DNA from: Sulfurospirillum diekertiae
Lineage (GTDB): Bacteria > Campylobacterota > Campylobacteria > Campylobacterales > Sulfurospirillaceae
Assembly (NCBI RefSeq): GCF_002309535.1
Contig: NZ_CP023275.1
Span: 2,542,001 to 2,606,000 of the forward strand
Direction of reading: 5' to 3'
DNA: 64,000 nt
In this document: positions 56,175-64,000 of the stretch, piece after piece
How positions within the stretch are numbered: position 1 is the stretch's first letter
How the letters are laid out: each line of letters begins with the position of its first letter
Notes under the pieces: generated by a model
Database searches by the model: none
The model's input: the letters and a program-made list of their open reading frames with translations, nothing else
Told to the model about the DNA's origin: nothing
Position numbers and translations under genes: made by a program

Positions 56175-57218
56175 ATGAAAAACTTTATAGAAAAGATTGA
56201 AAAACAACTATCTGCAAATCAAGCTACTTTAAAAATATTTCAAACACTGATTTCTAATACTGACAATAATCTTGAAAGTGTCTTGGGAGTTTTATACTCC
56301 AAAAGAGAATATCAAAAGGGTATAAAAGAAGAAGATTCAGATACAGAAACGCTTATTAAGATAATAGAAAAAACAATATTTGATGGAATTAATGTAGATA
56401 TATTTTATGGTTCACATGAAGAAACCATAAAACAATATGAAACTTTTTATCACAAAATCACATATAGAAGTAAAGACTTTAATAGAGTGAATATCTTCAC
56501 TACTAATAATGATCTTTTTAACGAAAGAGTACTAGATAAGTTGAATATTAATTTTAATAACGGATTTGGTGGAGGGTTAGATAAATATTTTAATCCTGCT
56601 AGATTTAGCTACACCTTTTCTAAAAAAATTGAAGAGAGTATTGAAAAATATGAGCCTTTAGATAATATGATCTATCTATATAAATTACATGGCTCTATTA
56701 ACTGGATTGAAGAAGAAGGCAATGCTTTATTTAATATCAAAGAAATCAATATTAATAAAGAGTATGAATCTGGTGATAAGAATGTATTGATTTATCCAAA
56801 TCCTTTAAAACAAGGTAAAAGTCTAACAGCGCCATATTCGGACATTATTAGGGAATTTCAAAGAAAATTATTACTCCAAAATAGCGTACTTTTTGTTATT
56901 GGATATAGCTTTAGTGATGAGCATCTTAATAATATAATTTATCAAGCACTATCGACAAATTCATCTTTATCAATAATAGTATTTGGTAATTATCCAGATA
57001 AATCAATTTTTAAAATCAATGATAAAAGAATTTACAAAATTTATGGGAAAGATGAAACGGTTGTTTCAGATAAAGATGATGACAAGAAAATACATTATTT
57101 TAAATACATTGTCAATGAACTCATTCCGAATCTCAATGAAGATAAAAGTGAAGAAATTTTAAAAAGTTTTGTCGATGCATTAAGTAAAGAAAGAAAAAGA
57201 GAAGAGACAAAGTCATGA
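56175..57218 (+). CDS. SIR2-like NADase of a SIR2-HerA defence pair, start anomalous
   Basis: A 347-residue open frame from the first ATG. SIR2 marks are FTTNNDLF, KLHGSINW with the likely catalytic His (about residue 172) and FVIGYSFSDEHLNN. The nucleotide-binding loop FLFGAGVSSGSIPT lies upstream of this ATG, in the same frame, which is open from 56052 but contains no ATG, GTG or TTG. So either a rare start is used or the 5' end was lost at the junction with hsdM. Its stop overlaps herA as ATGA. In known SIR2-HerA systems the pair depletes NAD during phage infection. Confidence 0.75.
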   Translation: MKNFIEKIEKQLSANQATLKIFQTLISNTDNNLESVLGVLYSKREYQKGIKEEDSDTETLIKIIEKTIFDGINVDIFYGSHEETIKQYETFYHKITYRSKDFNRVNIFTTNNDLFNERVLDKLNINFNNGFGGGLDKYFNPARFSYTFSKKIEESIEKYEPLDNMIYLYKLHGSINWIEEEGNALFNIKEININKEYESGDKNVLIYPNPLKQGKSLTAPYSDIIREFQRKLLLQNSVLFVIGYSFSDEHLNNIIYQALSTNSSLSIIVFGNYPDKSIFKINDKRIYKIYGKDETVVSDKDDDKKIHYFKYIVNELIPNLNEDKSEEILKSFVDALSKERKREETKS

Positions 57219-59203
57219 ATATAGGAAAAGTAGTCTCTATAAACTTTAATCAGTTTAAAGTAAAAATTTTTTCAGAGATTACAGGTGGGTCTGTAAATCT
57301 TAATGGAGATACCTATTATTTCGGAAATATTGGTAGCTATTTAAAAACTGTTAATGCGATAGGTGAATCAATAATCTGTGAAGTTGTTTCTATTTTTGAT
57401 TCAGACTTATACAATGAAAAAAAAGCTTTCAATGTAGACGGTCATAGAGAGCTTATGCTTAAACCAATAGGGATTATAAACAAAGAAAATAAATTTTCAT
57501 TAGGTGTAGGAATTTATCCAAGCTTATACACCAATGTAGATATTGTAACCAATGATGATATGCAAATCATACTTGCTAATGAATACGATGAAAACGAACC
57601 TAACATACACAAAAGCTTTGATTTGGGGATAAGTAAAAATTTGATTAATTATCCTATATCAATTTCAATAGATGATTTTTTTAATATACATTCGGCAGTA
57701 TTGGGAAATTCTGGAAGTGGAAAGTCAAATACTATAGCTCATATTTTGCAAACCATATTAAAAAAAGAAAACAACTCTGCTTTAGGGTCAAGAATTATTA
57801 TATTTGATGTGAATGGAGAGTATAAAAAAGCATTTTCCCCTAAAAAAGAGGGAGAAGAAGAATTTTTTGATAGCAAAGTAACAATTAAATTTTTAAAACC
57901 AAATATGAATGCTCAACAAAAAATTGATGAGGGTTATGAAGATTTTTTCATGCCTCACTTTTTAATGTCATTAGATGAATGGAGTGCTTTTTTATTAGCA
58001 ACGGAGGCAACCCAAAGACCATTTTGGGATAAAGTCCTCCAAGAAACATATAGATTTTATAAGATTGCAACTGCTGAAGATGAAGAGAGCAGAATTTTCA
58101 TTAATTATTTACGATACAAGTTATGTGAACTTTTATATAGTATATTAAGTCAGGCAGATACAGATACATCAAGAATAACAACAGCTGGTGCTTCAATTTT
58201 AAAGATAAAACGTATTATTGATAGTGATGTGACTTTAAAACAAAGATGTGAAAAAGAAGGACTTTACAAAGATATAAATAGTCTTAGTTCTAAATGTACA
58301 ATTCATTATGGAGAGAATAAAAATCAATTAAGCAGTGAAGTACAAGTAGTAAGCAAAAAAATTAACATTGAAAATGTTCAAAATGTTTTAGATAAAAGAA
58401 TTCAAAATGGTGAATTTTTCGATTATAGATTTTTAAAAATATCTGCCGAAATTACTTTGCTTGAAGAAGATGCTCATGGCAATAGGCAAATGAGGGGCTA
58501 TACTGCGACCATGATGACACGGTTGGATTATTTTTTAGATAATTACGATTGTAATTTTATGAGAGAAATTCCGAGTGATGTTAAAAACCCAAAAACATAT
58601 TTGGAATATATTTTTGGTGCAAATACAGACAAAATACAACTTATTATTTTAGATACAAGTGAGTTAGGAATAGATATTTTAGAAACTTTAACAAGTGTAG
58701 TTTCAAGATTGATTTTTTCACAAAGAAAAGAATTAGTTGGCAATGAAAGAAGAAAAAATCCTGTTCATCTTGTCTTGGATGAAGCACATAGATATATAAA
58801 AAAAGATTACAAGTATTTGTTAAGAGAAAATATTTTTGAGAGAATAGCAAGGGAAGGTAGAAAGTATTCATTATATTTATTGATTTCATCACAAAGACCA
58901 TCTGAATTATCAGAAACTGTTCTGTCTCAATGTTCCAACTTTATAATTCATAGAATACAAAATGAAATAGATATGAGATACATCAATGCGGTCTTACCTT
59001 ATTTTTCAGATGATTTTGTAAATAAAATAAAACAATCAATTCCAGGAGAAGCACTAATCTTTGGCAATTGTGTATCTATGCCTTTGCATGTAACTATATA
59101 TAAATCTGAACCTGAACCAAATAGTAAAAACTGTGAAGTTTCTAAAGAATGGTTTGGAAAAGATACTATTATAAATGAAACAATACAAAATACTGGAATG
59201 TAA
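57215..59203 (+). CDS. HerA-like hexameric ATPase of a SIR2-HerA defence pair
   Basis: A 662-residue protein. The N-terminal HAS-barrel-like region (residues 1-140) is followed by Walker A VLGNSGSGKSNT (about residue 165), Walker B HLVLDEAHRYI (about residue 517) and the distal SSQRPSELSETVLSQCSNFI motif. HerA/FtsK-type ATPases form hexamers with nuclease or SIR2 partners. It is coupled to the SIR2 gene by a 4-base overlap and followed two bases later by hsdR. Strongly AT-rich compared with hsdM and hsdR, suggesting separate ancestry. Confidence 0.88.
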   Translation: MNIGKVVSINFNQFKVKIFSEITGGSVNLNGDTYYFGNIGSYLKTVNAIGESIICEVVSIFDSDLYNEKKAFNVDGHRELMLKPIGIINKENKFSLGVGIYPSLYTNVDIVTNDDMQIILANEYDENEPNIHKSFDLGISKNLINYPISISIDDFFNIHSAVLGNSGSGKSNTIAHILQTILKKENNSALGSRIIIFDVNGEYKKAFSPKKEGEEEFFDSKVTIKFLKPNMNAQQKIDEGYEDFFMPHFLMSLDEWSAFLLATEATQRPFWDKVLQETYRFYKIATAEDEESRIFINYLRYKLCELLYSILSQADTDTSRITTAGASILKIKRIIDSDVTLKQRCEKEGLYKDINSLSSKCTIHYGENKNQLSSEVQVVSKKINIENVQNVLDKRIQNGEFFDYRFLKISAEITLLEEDAHGNRQMRGYTATMMTRLDYFLDNYDCNFMREIPSDVKNPKTYLEYIFGANTDKIQLIILDTSELGIDILETLTSVVSRLIFSQRKELVGNERRKNPVHLVLDEAHRYIKKDYKYLLRENIFERIAREGRKYSLYLLISSQRPSELSETVLSQCSNFIIHRIQNEIDMRYINAVLPYFSDDFVNKIKQSIPGEALIFGNCVSMPLHVTIYKSEPEPNSKNCEVSKEWFGKDTIINETIQNTGM

Positions 59204-59205
59204 CC

Positions 59206-62200
59206 ATGGGTAAATTCACAGAAGAAAAACTAGAACAAGCATTTATAGAGTTGCTTCATGAACAAGGTATGACCCATCAAAATGGTGAAACACTCATAAG
59301 AGCTGAAAACGAAGTCTTACTCAAAGATGATCTTAAAAACTATCTTTCTTCCAAATACCACGCTCAGCATATTACTGAAAGTGAAATTGCTCAGATTATC
59401 CGTACATTGGAAAACTACCCTTCTAGTGATTTATACGATAGCAATAAAGCTATCATGAAACTCGTATCTGATGGATTTATCTTTAAACGAGAAGATGCAA
59501 ACGAAAAAGACATCTATATAGAACTGATAGACTATGAAAATTTAGACAAAAACACCTTCAAAATTGTCAATCAGCTAGAAATTATTGGATATGAAAAAAG
59601 AATACCTGATGGCATACTGTATATAAATGGTATGCCATTGGTTGTTTTTGAGTTTAAAAGTGCCGTGCGTGAAGAAGCAACGATACATGATGCGTATGTA
59701 CAGCTTACTACACGATACCGAAGAGATATCCCAGAACTTTTTAAATACAATGCATTTTGTATCATCAGTGATGGAGTGAATAATAAGGTAGGTTCATTTT
59801 TCTCACCTTATGAATTTTTTTATGCTTGGAGAAAAATCACAGGTAATGAAGTAGAGGTAGATGGTATTGCTTCGATGCACTCCATGATTAAAGGAGCATT
59901 TAATCGTGAACGACTCATCGACATCATTCACAATTTTATTTACATGCCCGATAAATCAAAACAAGAAGAAAAAATCGTTTGCCGATATCCCCAATATTAC
60001 GCGGCTAGAAAACTCTATGAAAATATAAAACTTCACCAAAAGCCACACGGTGATGGCAAGGGTGGTACATATTTTGGTGCTACAGGATGCGGTAAAAGCT
60101 TTACCATGCTTTATCTCACTCGATTATTAATGAAAAGTATCCATTTTTCTAGTCCTACAATCATTCTTATCACTGATAGAACAGACCTAGATGTACAACT
60201 TAGTAGTCAATTTTCAAATGCTAAAAGTTTTATAGGTGATGATGGTGTTGTCAGTGTTGAAAGCCGAGAAGATTTAAGACAAAAATTAAGAGGTAGAGAA
60301 AGCGGTGGTGTTTTTTTAACAACCATCCATAAATTCACAGAAGATATTGAGCTACTTAGCAATAGAGAAAACATCATCTGTATATCCGATGAAGCGCATA
60401 GAAGCCAAATTAACCTAGATCAAAAGATTAAAACCACAAAAGATGGTGTTAAAAAGACATTTGGTTTTGCAAAATACCTGCATGATTCATTACCAAATGC
60501 AACCTATGTTGGATTTACAGGAACGCCAATCGATGGAACATTAGATGTTTTTGGTGATGTCATTGATAGTTATACCATGACTGAATCCGTTCGAGATGAG
60601 ATTACCGTTAAGATCGTTTATGAAGGAAGAGCTGCAAAAGTGTTGCTGGATAACAGTAAGCTTCATGAGATAGAAGAATACTATGAAGAGTGCGCTAATG
60701 TTGGAGCAAACGAGCATCAAATTGATGAGAGCAAAAAAGCTATGGCAAACATGGAGAGCATCCTTGGTGATCCTAAGAGAATCAAAGCCTTAGCAAAAGA
60801 TTTTGTAGAACATTATGAAGCAAGAGTAAGTGAAGGAGCCACACTCAAAGGTAAAGCTATCTTCGTTTCCAGTAGTAGACCTATAGCCTATGCCCTTTTT
60901 AAAGAGATTATTGCGTTAAGACCACAATGGAATGAAAAGCGTATCTGTGATGAAAATGTTGAGCTTAGTGAGAAAGAGAAAAAGAAGATACTCCCTCTTG
61001 AAAAACTCAAAATGATTATGACTCGAAATAAAGATGACGAAAAAGAGTTATACAATCTTCTAGGAACCAAAGAGTATAGAAAGACACTCGATACGCAATT
61101 TAAAAATGAAAAATCAAACTTTAAAATAGCCATTGTTGTTGATATGTGGCTTACAGGATTTGATGTACCTTGCTTAGATACGATCTATATAGACAAACCT
61201 ATACAGCAACACAATCTTATCCAAACCATTTCACGGGTCAATAGAAAATATGCAGATAAAGATAAAGGGCTTGTTGTAGATTACATTGGTATTAAAACAG
61301 CCATGAATAAAGCGTTAAAACAGTTTTCAAAGGTTGATAGTAAAAATTTTGAAGATATACAAGCCTCTATTGTAGTGGTTAAAGATCATTTAGACTTGCT
61401 TTCAAAACTTTTTCATAAATTTGACAGCCATTTGTACTTTAGCGGAACCACACTAGAACAACTTGAGTGTTTAAACCTTGCAAGTGAATATGTTCAATTG
61501 ACTAAAGAGCTTGAAACACGCTTTATCTATCTTGTTAAACGATTAAAATCTGCCTATGATATTTGTTGTGGTAGTGAAGAATTTACGCAACTCGAAAAAG
61601 ATTTTATTCATTTTTATTTAGCTGTTCGCTCAATTGTAGTGAAACTAACTCGTGGCAATGCCCCCGATACTGCGCAAATGAATTCAAAAGTTGCAAAAAT
61701 GATAGAAGAAGCTCTTAAAAGTGATGGTATTCAAGTGATCTATAAATTAGGCAGTGAAGAAGAATCAAAAATTGATATTTTTGATGAAGATTATATAAAC
61801 AAAATTAATAAAATAAAGCTACCTAATACGAAGATCAAGCTATTGCAACAGCTTTTAGCCAAAGCATTAGAAGAATTTAAAAAAACAAATAAAGTCAAAG
61901 CAATTGATTTTTCAAAAAAATTTACTGCTTTAGTTGCAAAATATAATGAAAGAAAAGAAGAAGATGTACTTGTCAGTGAAGTCCTTGAGGACTTCACTGA
62001 TGAGATTATTGATCTTTATAATGCATTGAAAAAAGAGAAAGAGTCATTTGGAGATTTAGGTATTGATTTTGAGGAGAAAGCTTTTTACGATATCTTGAAA
62101 ATGATCTCTATCAAATATGACTTTTCATATCCTGATAATAAATTAATAGCTCTTGCAAAAGAAGTCAAAATTGTCGTCGATGATAAATCTAAATATACCG

Positions 62201-62349
62201 ATTGGAATATACGAGAAGACATCAAAGCTGAACTCAAAGTGGATTTGATAATGTTGCTTGCAAAACATGGCTATCCACCAATTACAAAAGATGAAGTGTT
62301 TAAAGAGATATTTGAACAAGCTGAAAATTTTAAGAAATTTAGGCAATAA
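59206..62349 (+). CDS. hsdR: Type I restriction enzyme endonuclease/translocase subunit HsdR
   Basis: A 1047-residue, apparently intact subunit. The N-terminal nuclease has the PD-(D/E)xK core RIPDGILYINGMPLVVFEFK (about residues 131-150). The SF2 translocase has Walker A FGATGCGKSFT (about residue 290), ISDEAHRSQ (about residue 395), GFTGTPID and DMWLTGFDVPCLDTIYIDKP, followed by ISRVNRKYADKDKGLV. Normally needs HsdM and HsdS to act. It starts two bases after herA; only a weak GGA precedes the ATG, so translation may depend on coupling. Confidence 0.94.
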   Translation: MGKFTEEKLEQAFIELLHEQGMTHQNGETLIRAENEVLLKDDLKNYLSSKYHAQHITESEIAQIIRTLENYPSSDLYDSNKAIMKLVSDGFIFKREDANEKDIYIELIDYENLDKNTFKIVNQLEIIGYEKRIPDGILYINGMPLVVFEFKSAVREEATIHDAYVQLTTRYRRDIPELFKYNAFCIISDGVNNKVGSFFSPYEFFYAWRKITGNEVEVDGIASMHSMIKGAFNRERLIDIIHNFIYMPDKSKQEEKIVCRYPQYYAARKLYENIKLHQKPHGDGKGGTYFGATGCGKSFTMLYLTRLLMKSIHFSSPTIILITDRTDLDVQLSSQFSNAKSFIGDDGVVSVESREDLRQKLRGRESGGVFLTTIHKFTEDIELLSNRENIICISDEAHRSQINLDQKIKTTKDGVKKTFGFAKYLHDSLPNATYVGFTGTPIDGTLDVFGDVIDSYTMTESVRDEITVKIVYEGRAAKVLLDNSKLHEIEEYYEECANVGANEHQIDESKKAMANMESILGDPKRIKALAKDFVEHYEARVSEGATLKGKAIFVSSSRPIAYALFKEIIALRPQWNEKRICDENVELSEKEKKKILPLEKLKMIMTRNKDDEKELYNLLGTKEYRKTLDTQFKNEKSNFKIAIVVDMWLTGFDVPCLDTIYIDKPIQQHNLIQTISRVNRKYADKDKGLVVDYIGIKTAMNKALKQFSKVDSKNFEDIQASIVVVKDHLDLLSKLFHKFDSHLYFSGTTLEQLECLNLASEYVQLTKELETRFIYLVKRLKSAYDICCGSEEFTQLEKDFIHFYLAVRSIVVKLTRGNAPDTAQMNSKVAKMIEEALKSDGIQVIYKLGSEEESKIDIFDEDYINKINKIKLPNTKIKLLQQLLAKALEEFKKTNKVKAIDFSKKFTALVAKYNERKEEDVLVSEVLEDFTDEIIDLYNALKKEKESFGDLGIDFEEKAFYDILKMISIKYDFSYPDNKLIALAKEVKIVVDDKSKYTDWNIREDIKAELKVDLIMLLAKHGYPPITKDEVFKEIFEQAENFKKFRQ

Positions 62350-62645
62350 ACAACATGAAAATATGTCTAAAGTGATTTTAAAATGAATATAGCTTCGCAG
62401 AATTAAAGTGCATCTATAGATATAGGGGCATTCCAGCTAAATTTCTCTTTGAAATCCATTCTTTTTTGCTTCTAAATTTTTACACTTTGGGCAATTTTTT
62501 CACTTTTTAAAATTCATTTTAAATAATCCTTTACAAACCACCATGGAAACAAAATCTTACGGCAGTTTCAGCCTCTCATTGTTTTCATTACGTCTTTAAG
62601 TATAATTAGAATAGAATTGGTTTAAATATATTTATAGGCTTCATA

Positions 62646-63944
62646 ATGGCGGTAGTGGATTTAGTTAAATGGAATGGTAACCCAAATATATTAGCTTGGA
62701 AATTTCCCTCGGAAGAGCTTTCAACATGGACACAGTTGATTGTAAATGAGACACAAGAAGCATATGTTGTAAAAGAAGGTGTTTATCAAGGGCCTTTTGG
62801 TGCAGGTAGACACACTTTATCAACAGAAAACATTCCTCTATTGCGAAGTTTAATTGGCATACCATTTGGAGGAAAGTCACCTTTCACTGCAGAAGTTTGG
62901 TATGTCAATCGCGCAACTAATCTTGATATTAGGTGGGGGACACCTGATCCAATTCAGCTACAAGATCCTAAATATCAACTTATGATACCGGTTCGAGCAT
63001 TCGGTCAATACGGTATAAAAACTACAGATGCCAAAAAATTTTTATTAAAACTTGTTGGAACTCTTTCTGGATTTGATGTTAATACAATGTCGGATTATTT
63101 TAAGGGCGTATTGACTACAAAAATTAAAACTGGTATTGCAAATGCAATCATAAAAAATGGTCACTCTGTCTTGGAAATTTCTACAGAACTTGAAGTGCTT
63201 TCGAACATGCTAAAAGATTCACTTATTCCTGAGATGGAAGAATATGGGATCGGTCTGACTCAATTCAACATTCATTCAATCAATGTTCCCGAAGATGATC
63301 CAGCTGTTATTTCATTGAAAACTGCATTAGCAAAACGTACGGAAATGGGCTTATTAGGATTTAATTATCAGCAAGAGCGCAGTTTCGATGTGATGCAAAC
63401 CGCTGCAGGCAATGAAGGAAGTGCGGGGAGCGTCATGGGTGCAGGTCTTGGAATGGGCATGGGAGTTGGTATGGGACTTCCTTTTGGAAATGCTTTTGCT
63501 CAAATTACACCCAACATGCAGCCTAATATGGCGCAAACTCAAATTATTTGTCAGAAGTGCAATACTGCAAATCCAGTAGGAACTAAATTCTGTGGAAATT
63601 GTGGTGCGATGCTTACTGTAGTTTCAAATGAACCCAACAGACAACCTATAACATGTGATAAGTGTAATGCGATCATTCCTCATGGGTCAAAATTTTGTCC
63701 AAATTGCGCTGATCCTGTTAATAATTGCCCAGTATGTGGCGAAGATAATCCTGATGGTGCTAAACAATGTCGTCGCTGTGGGAATTCTATGCCAGTTGCA
63801 TGCTCAAGTTGCAACACAACAATTCCAAACGGCATTAAGTTTTGTCCAGAATGCGGTAAGAAAACAACTCCATTGTGTGTTAAATGCGGAAGTGACTTAT
63901 CAATTGGAGCTAAATTTTGTAATGCCTGTGGTGAAGCACAGTAA
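62646..63944 (+). CDS. SPFH-domain protein with five C-terminal zinc ribbons
   Basis: A 432-residue protein of the YdjI/'virion core protein'-like group. The SPFH/band-7-like domain covers about residues 1-250 (WTQLIVNETQEAYVVKEG, AGRHTLSTENIPLL). A Gly/Met-rich linker follows (GAGLGMGMGVGMGLPFG, about 264-282). Then come five two-Cys-pair ribbons: CQKC/CGNCG, CDKC/CPNC, CPVCG/CRRCG, CSSC/CPECG and CVKCG/CNACG. Such proteins form membrane-associated assemblies, often in stress or defence neighbourhoods. It is separated from hsdR by 296 gene-free bases and likely co-transcribed with the next, truncated gene. Confidence 0.85.
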   Translation: MAVVDLVKWNGNPNILAWKFPSEELSTWTQLIVNETQEAYVVKEGVYQGPFGAGRHTLSTENIPLLRSLIGIPFGGKSPFTAEVWYVNRATNLDIRWGTPDPIQLQDPKYQLMIPVRAFGQYGIKTTDAKKFLLKLVGTLSGFDVNTMSDYFKGVLTTKIKTGIANAIIKNGHSVLEISTELEVLSNMLKDSLIPEMEEYGIGLTQFNIHSINVPEDDPAVISLKTALAKRTEMGLLGFNYQQERSFDVMQTAAGNEGSAGSVMGAGLGMGMGVGMGLPFGNAFAQITPNMQPNMAQTQIICQKCNTANPVGTKFCGNCGAMLTVVSNEPNRQPITCDKCNAIIPHGSKFCPNCADPVNNCPVCGEDNPDGAKQCRRCGNSMPVACSSCNTTIPNGIKFCPECGKKTTPLCVKCGSDLSIGAKFCNACGEAQ

Positions 63945-63962
63945 ATTTTTCAAGGAGTGATA

Positions 63963-64000
63963 ATGCGTTTATTGGGAGTGTTCAATATTGTAGCAATTGT
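63963..64000 (+). CDS. Start of a further gene, cut by window edge
   Basis: An ATG at 63963 follows a good AAGGAG ribosome site and opens a frame beginning MRLLGVFNIVAI, hydrophobic and possibly a signal or membrane segment. Only 12 codons are visible; it probably belongs with the SPFH gene 18 bases upstream. Confidence 0.5.
   Translation, partial: MRLLGVFNIVAI

Larger units (their letters stand above)
47481..64000. mobile_element. Accessory/genomic island region inserted next to tRNA-Leu, right end outside window
   Basis: From the tRNA-Leu end the DNA carries recombination, replication-like, HTH and defence genes instead of housekeeping genes. Long stretches (47500-50500, 53400-54700, 56100-59200) are visibly more AT-rich than the core, while 50979-53367 and the SPFH gene resemble the core in composition. 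No TTACATGTAA occurs here. No integrase, transposase or right attachment repeat was found, so the element may be decayed, may be a composite of several insertions, or its integrase may lie beyond 64000. Confidence 0.65.

Overview
The window is chromosomal DNA of a campylobacterote (epsilonproteobacterium), most like Sulfurospirillum. The basis is the protein content (NifS/NifU iron-sulfur assembly pair, NspC-type norspermidine/spermidine enzymes, DASS and MFS carriers), moderate AT-richness, and the conserved order fliI-folE / tig-clpP-(GGDEF)-def that is familiar from Campylobacter. The organism name is an inference; no rRNA is present.

Positions 1-7735 (minus strand) hold a guanidine uptake and degradation operon: substrate-binding protein, permease and ATPase of a NitT/TauT-type importer, two DUF1989 proteins (carboxyguanidine deiminase subunits) and a carboxylase cut by the left edge. 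A textbook guanidine-I (ykkC) aptamer precedes the importer, and a two-hairpin guanidine-II (mini-ykkC) element sits directly before the carboxylase. This argues that the 'urea carboxylase' is a guanidine carboxylase. Positions 7846-10818 hold a two-component pair with a proline-rich periplasmic sensor, plus a four-EF-hand protein with the same proline runs. The complete kdpABCDE potassium system fills 10937-18647.

From 18789 to 46897 lies core metabolism: the two carboxy(nor)spermidine enzymes, a double-Cache chemoreceptor, SDR and DsrE proteins, RdgB, MltA, a YajR-like exporter, a DASS carrier, a metal or siderophore binding protein, the moaD-moaE-moeA cluster, nifS-nifU, folE-fliI, tig-clpP-GGDEF-def-comM-like, nnr, purN and thiG. 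Five tRNA genes (Pro, His, Arg, Arg, Leu) follow at 46974-47480.

Immediately after tRNA-Leu the character changes to a mosaic, mostly very AT-rich accessory region that runs to the right edge. It contains a helicase-like protein with ruined Walker motifs, iteron-like repeats, an excisionase-like HTH protein, nested mini-ORFs, a DUF932/Gp157/Rad52/DUF2958 recombination module, a possible replication protein, and a defence locus. In that locus a type I restriction system has a frameshifted hsdM, no visible hsdS and an intact hsdR, with a SIR2-HerA pair between hsdM and hsdR. An SPFH protein with five zinc ribbons closes the window. No integrase is visible.

The most striking unexplained signal is the 10-bp palindrome TTACATGTAA. 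I count 25 perfect copies in 1-45481, inside and between genes, and none in the last 18.5 kb, which includes the whole accessory region. About 0.1 would be expected by base composition. It behaves like a highly iterated genome-specific palindrome and I know of no description of it.
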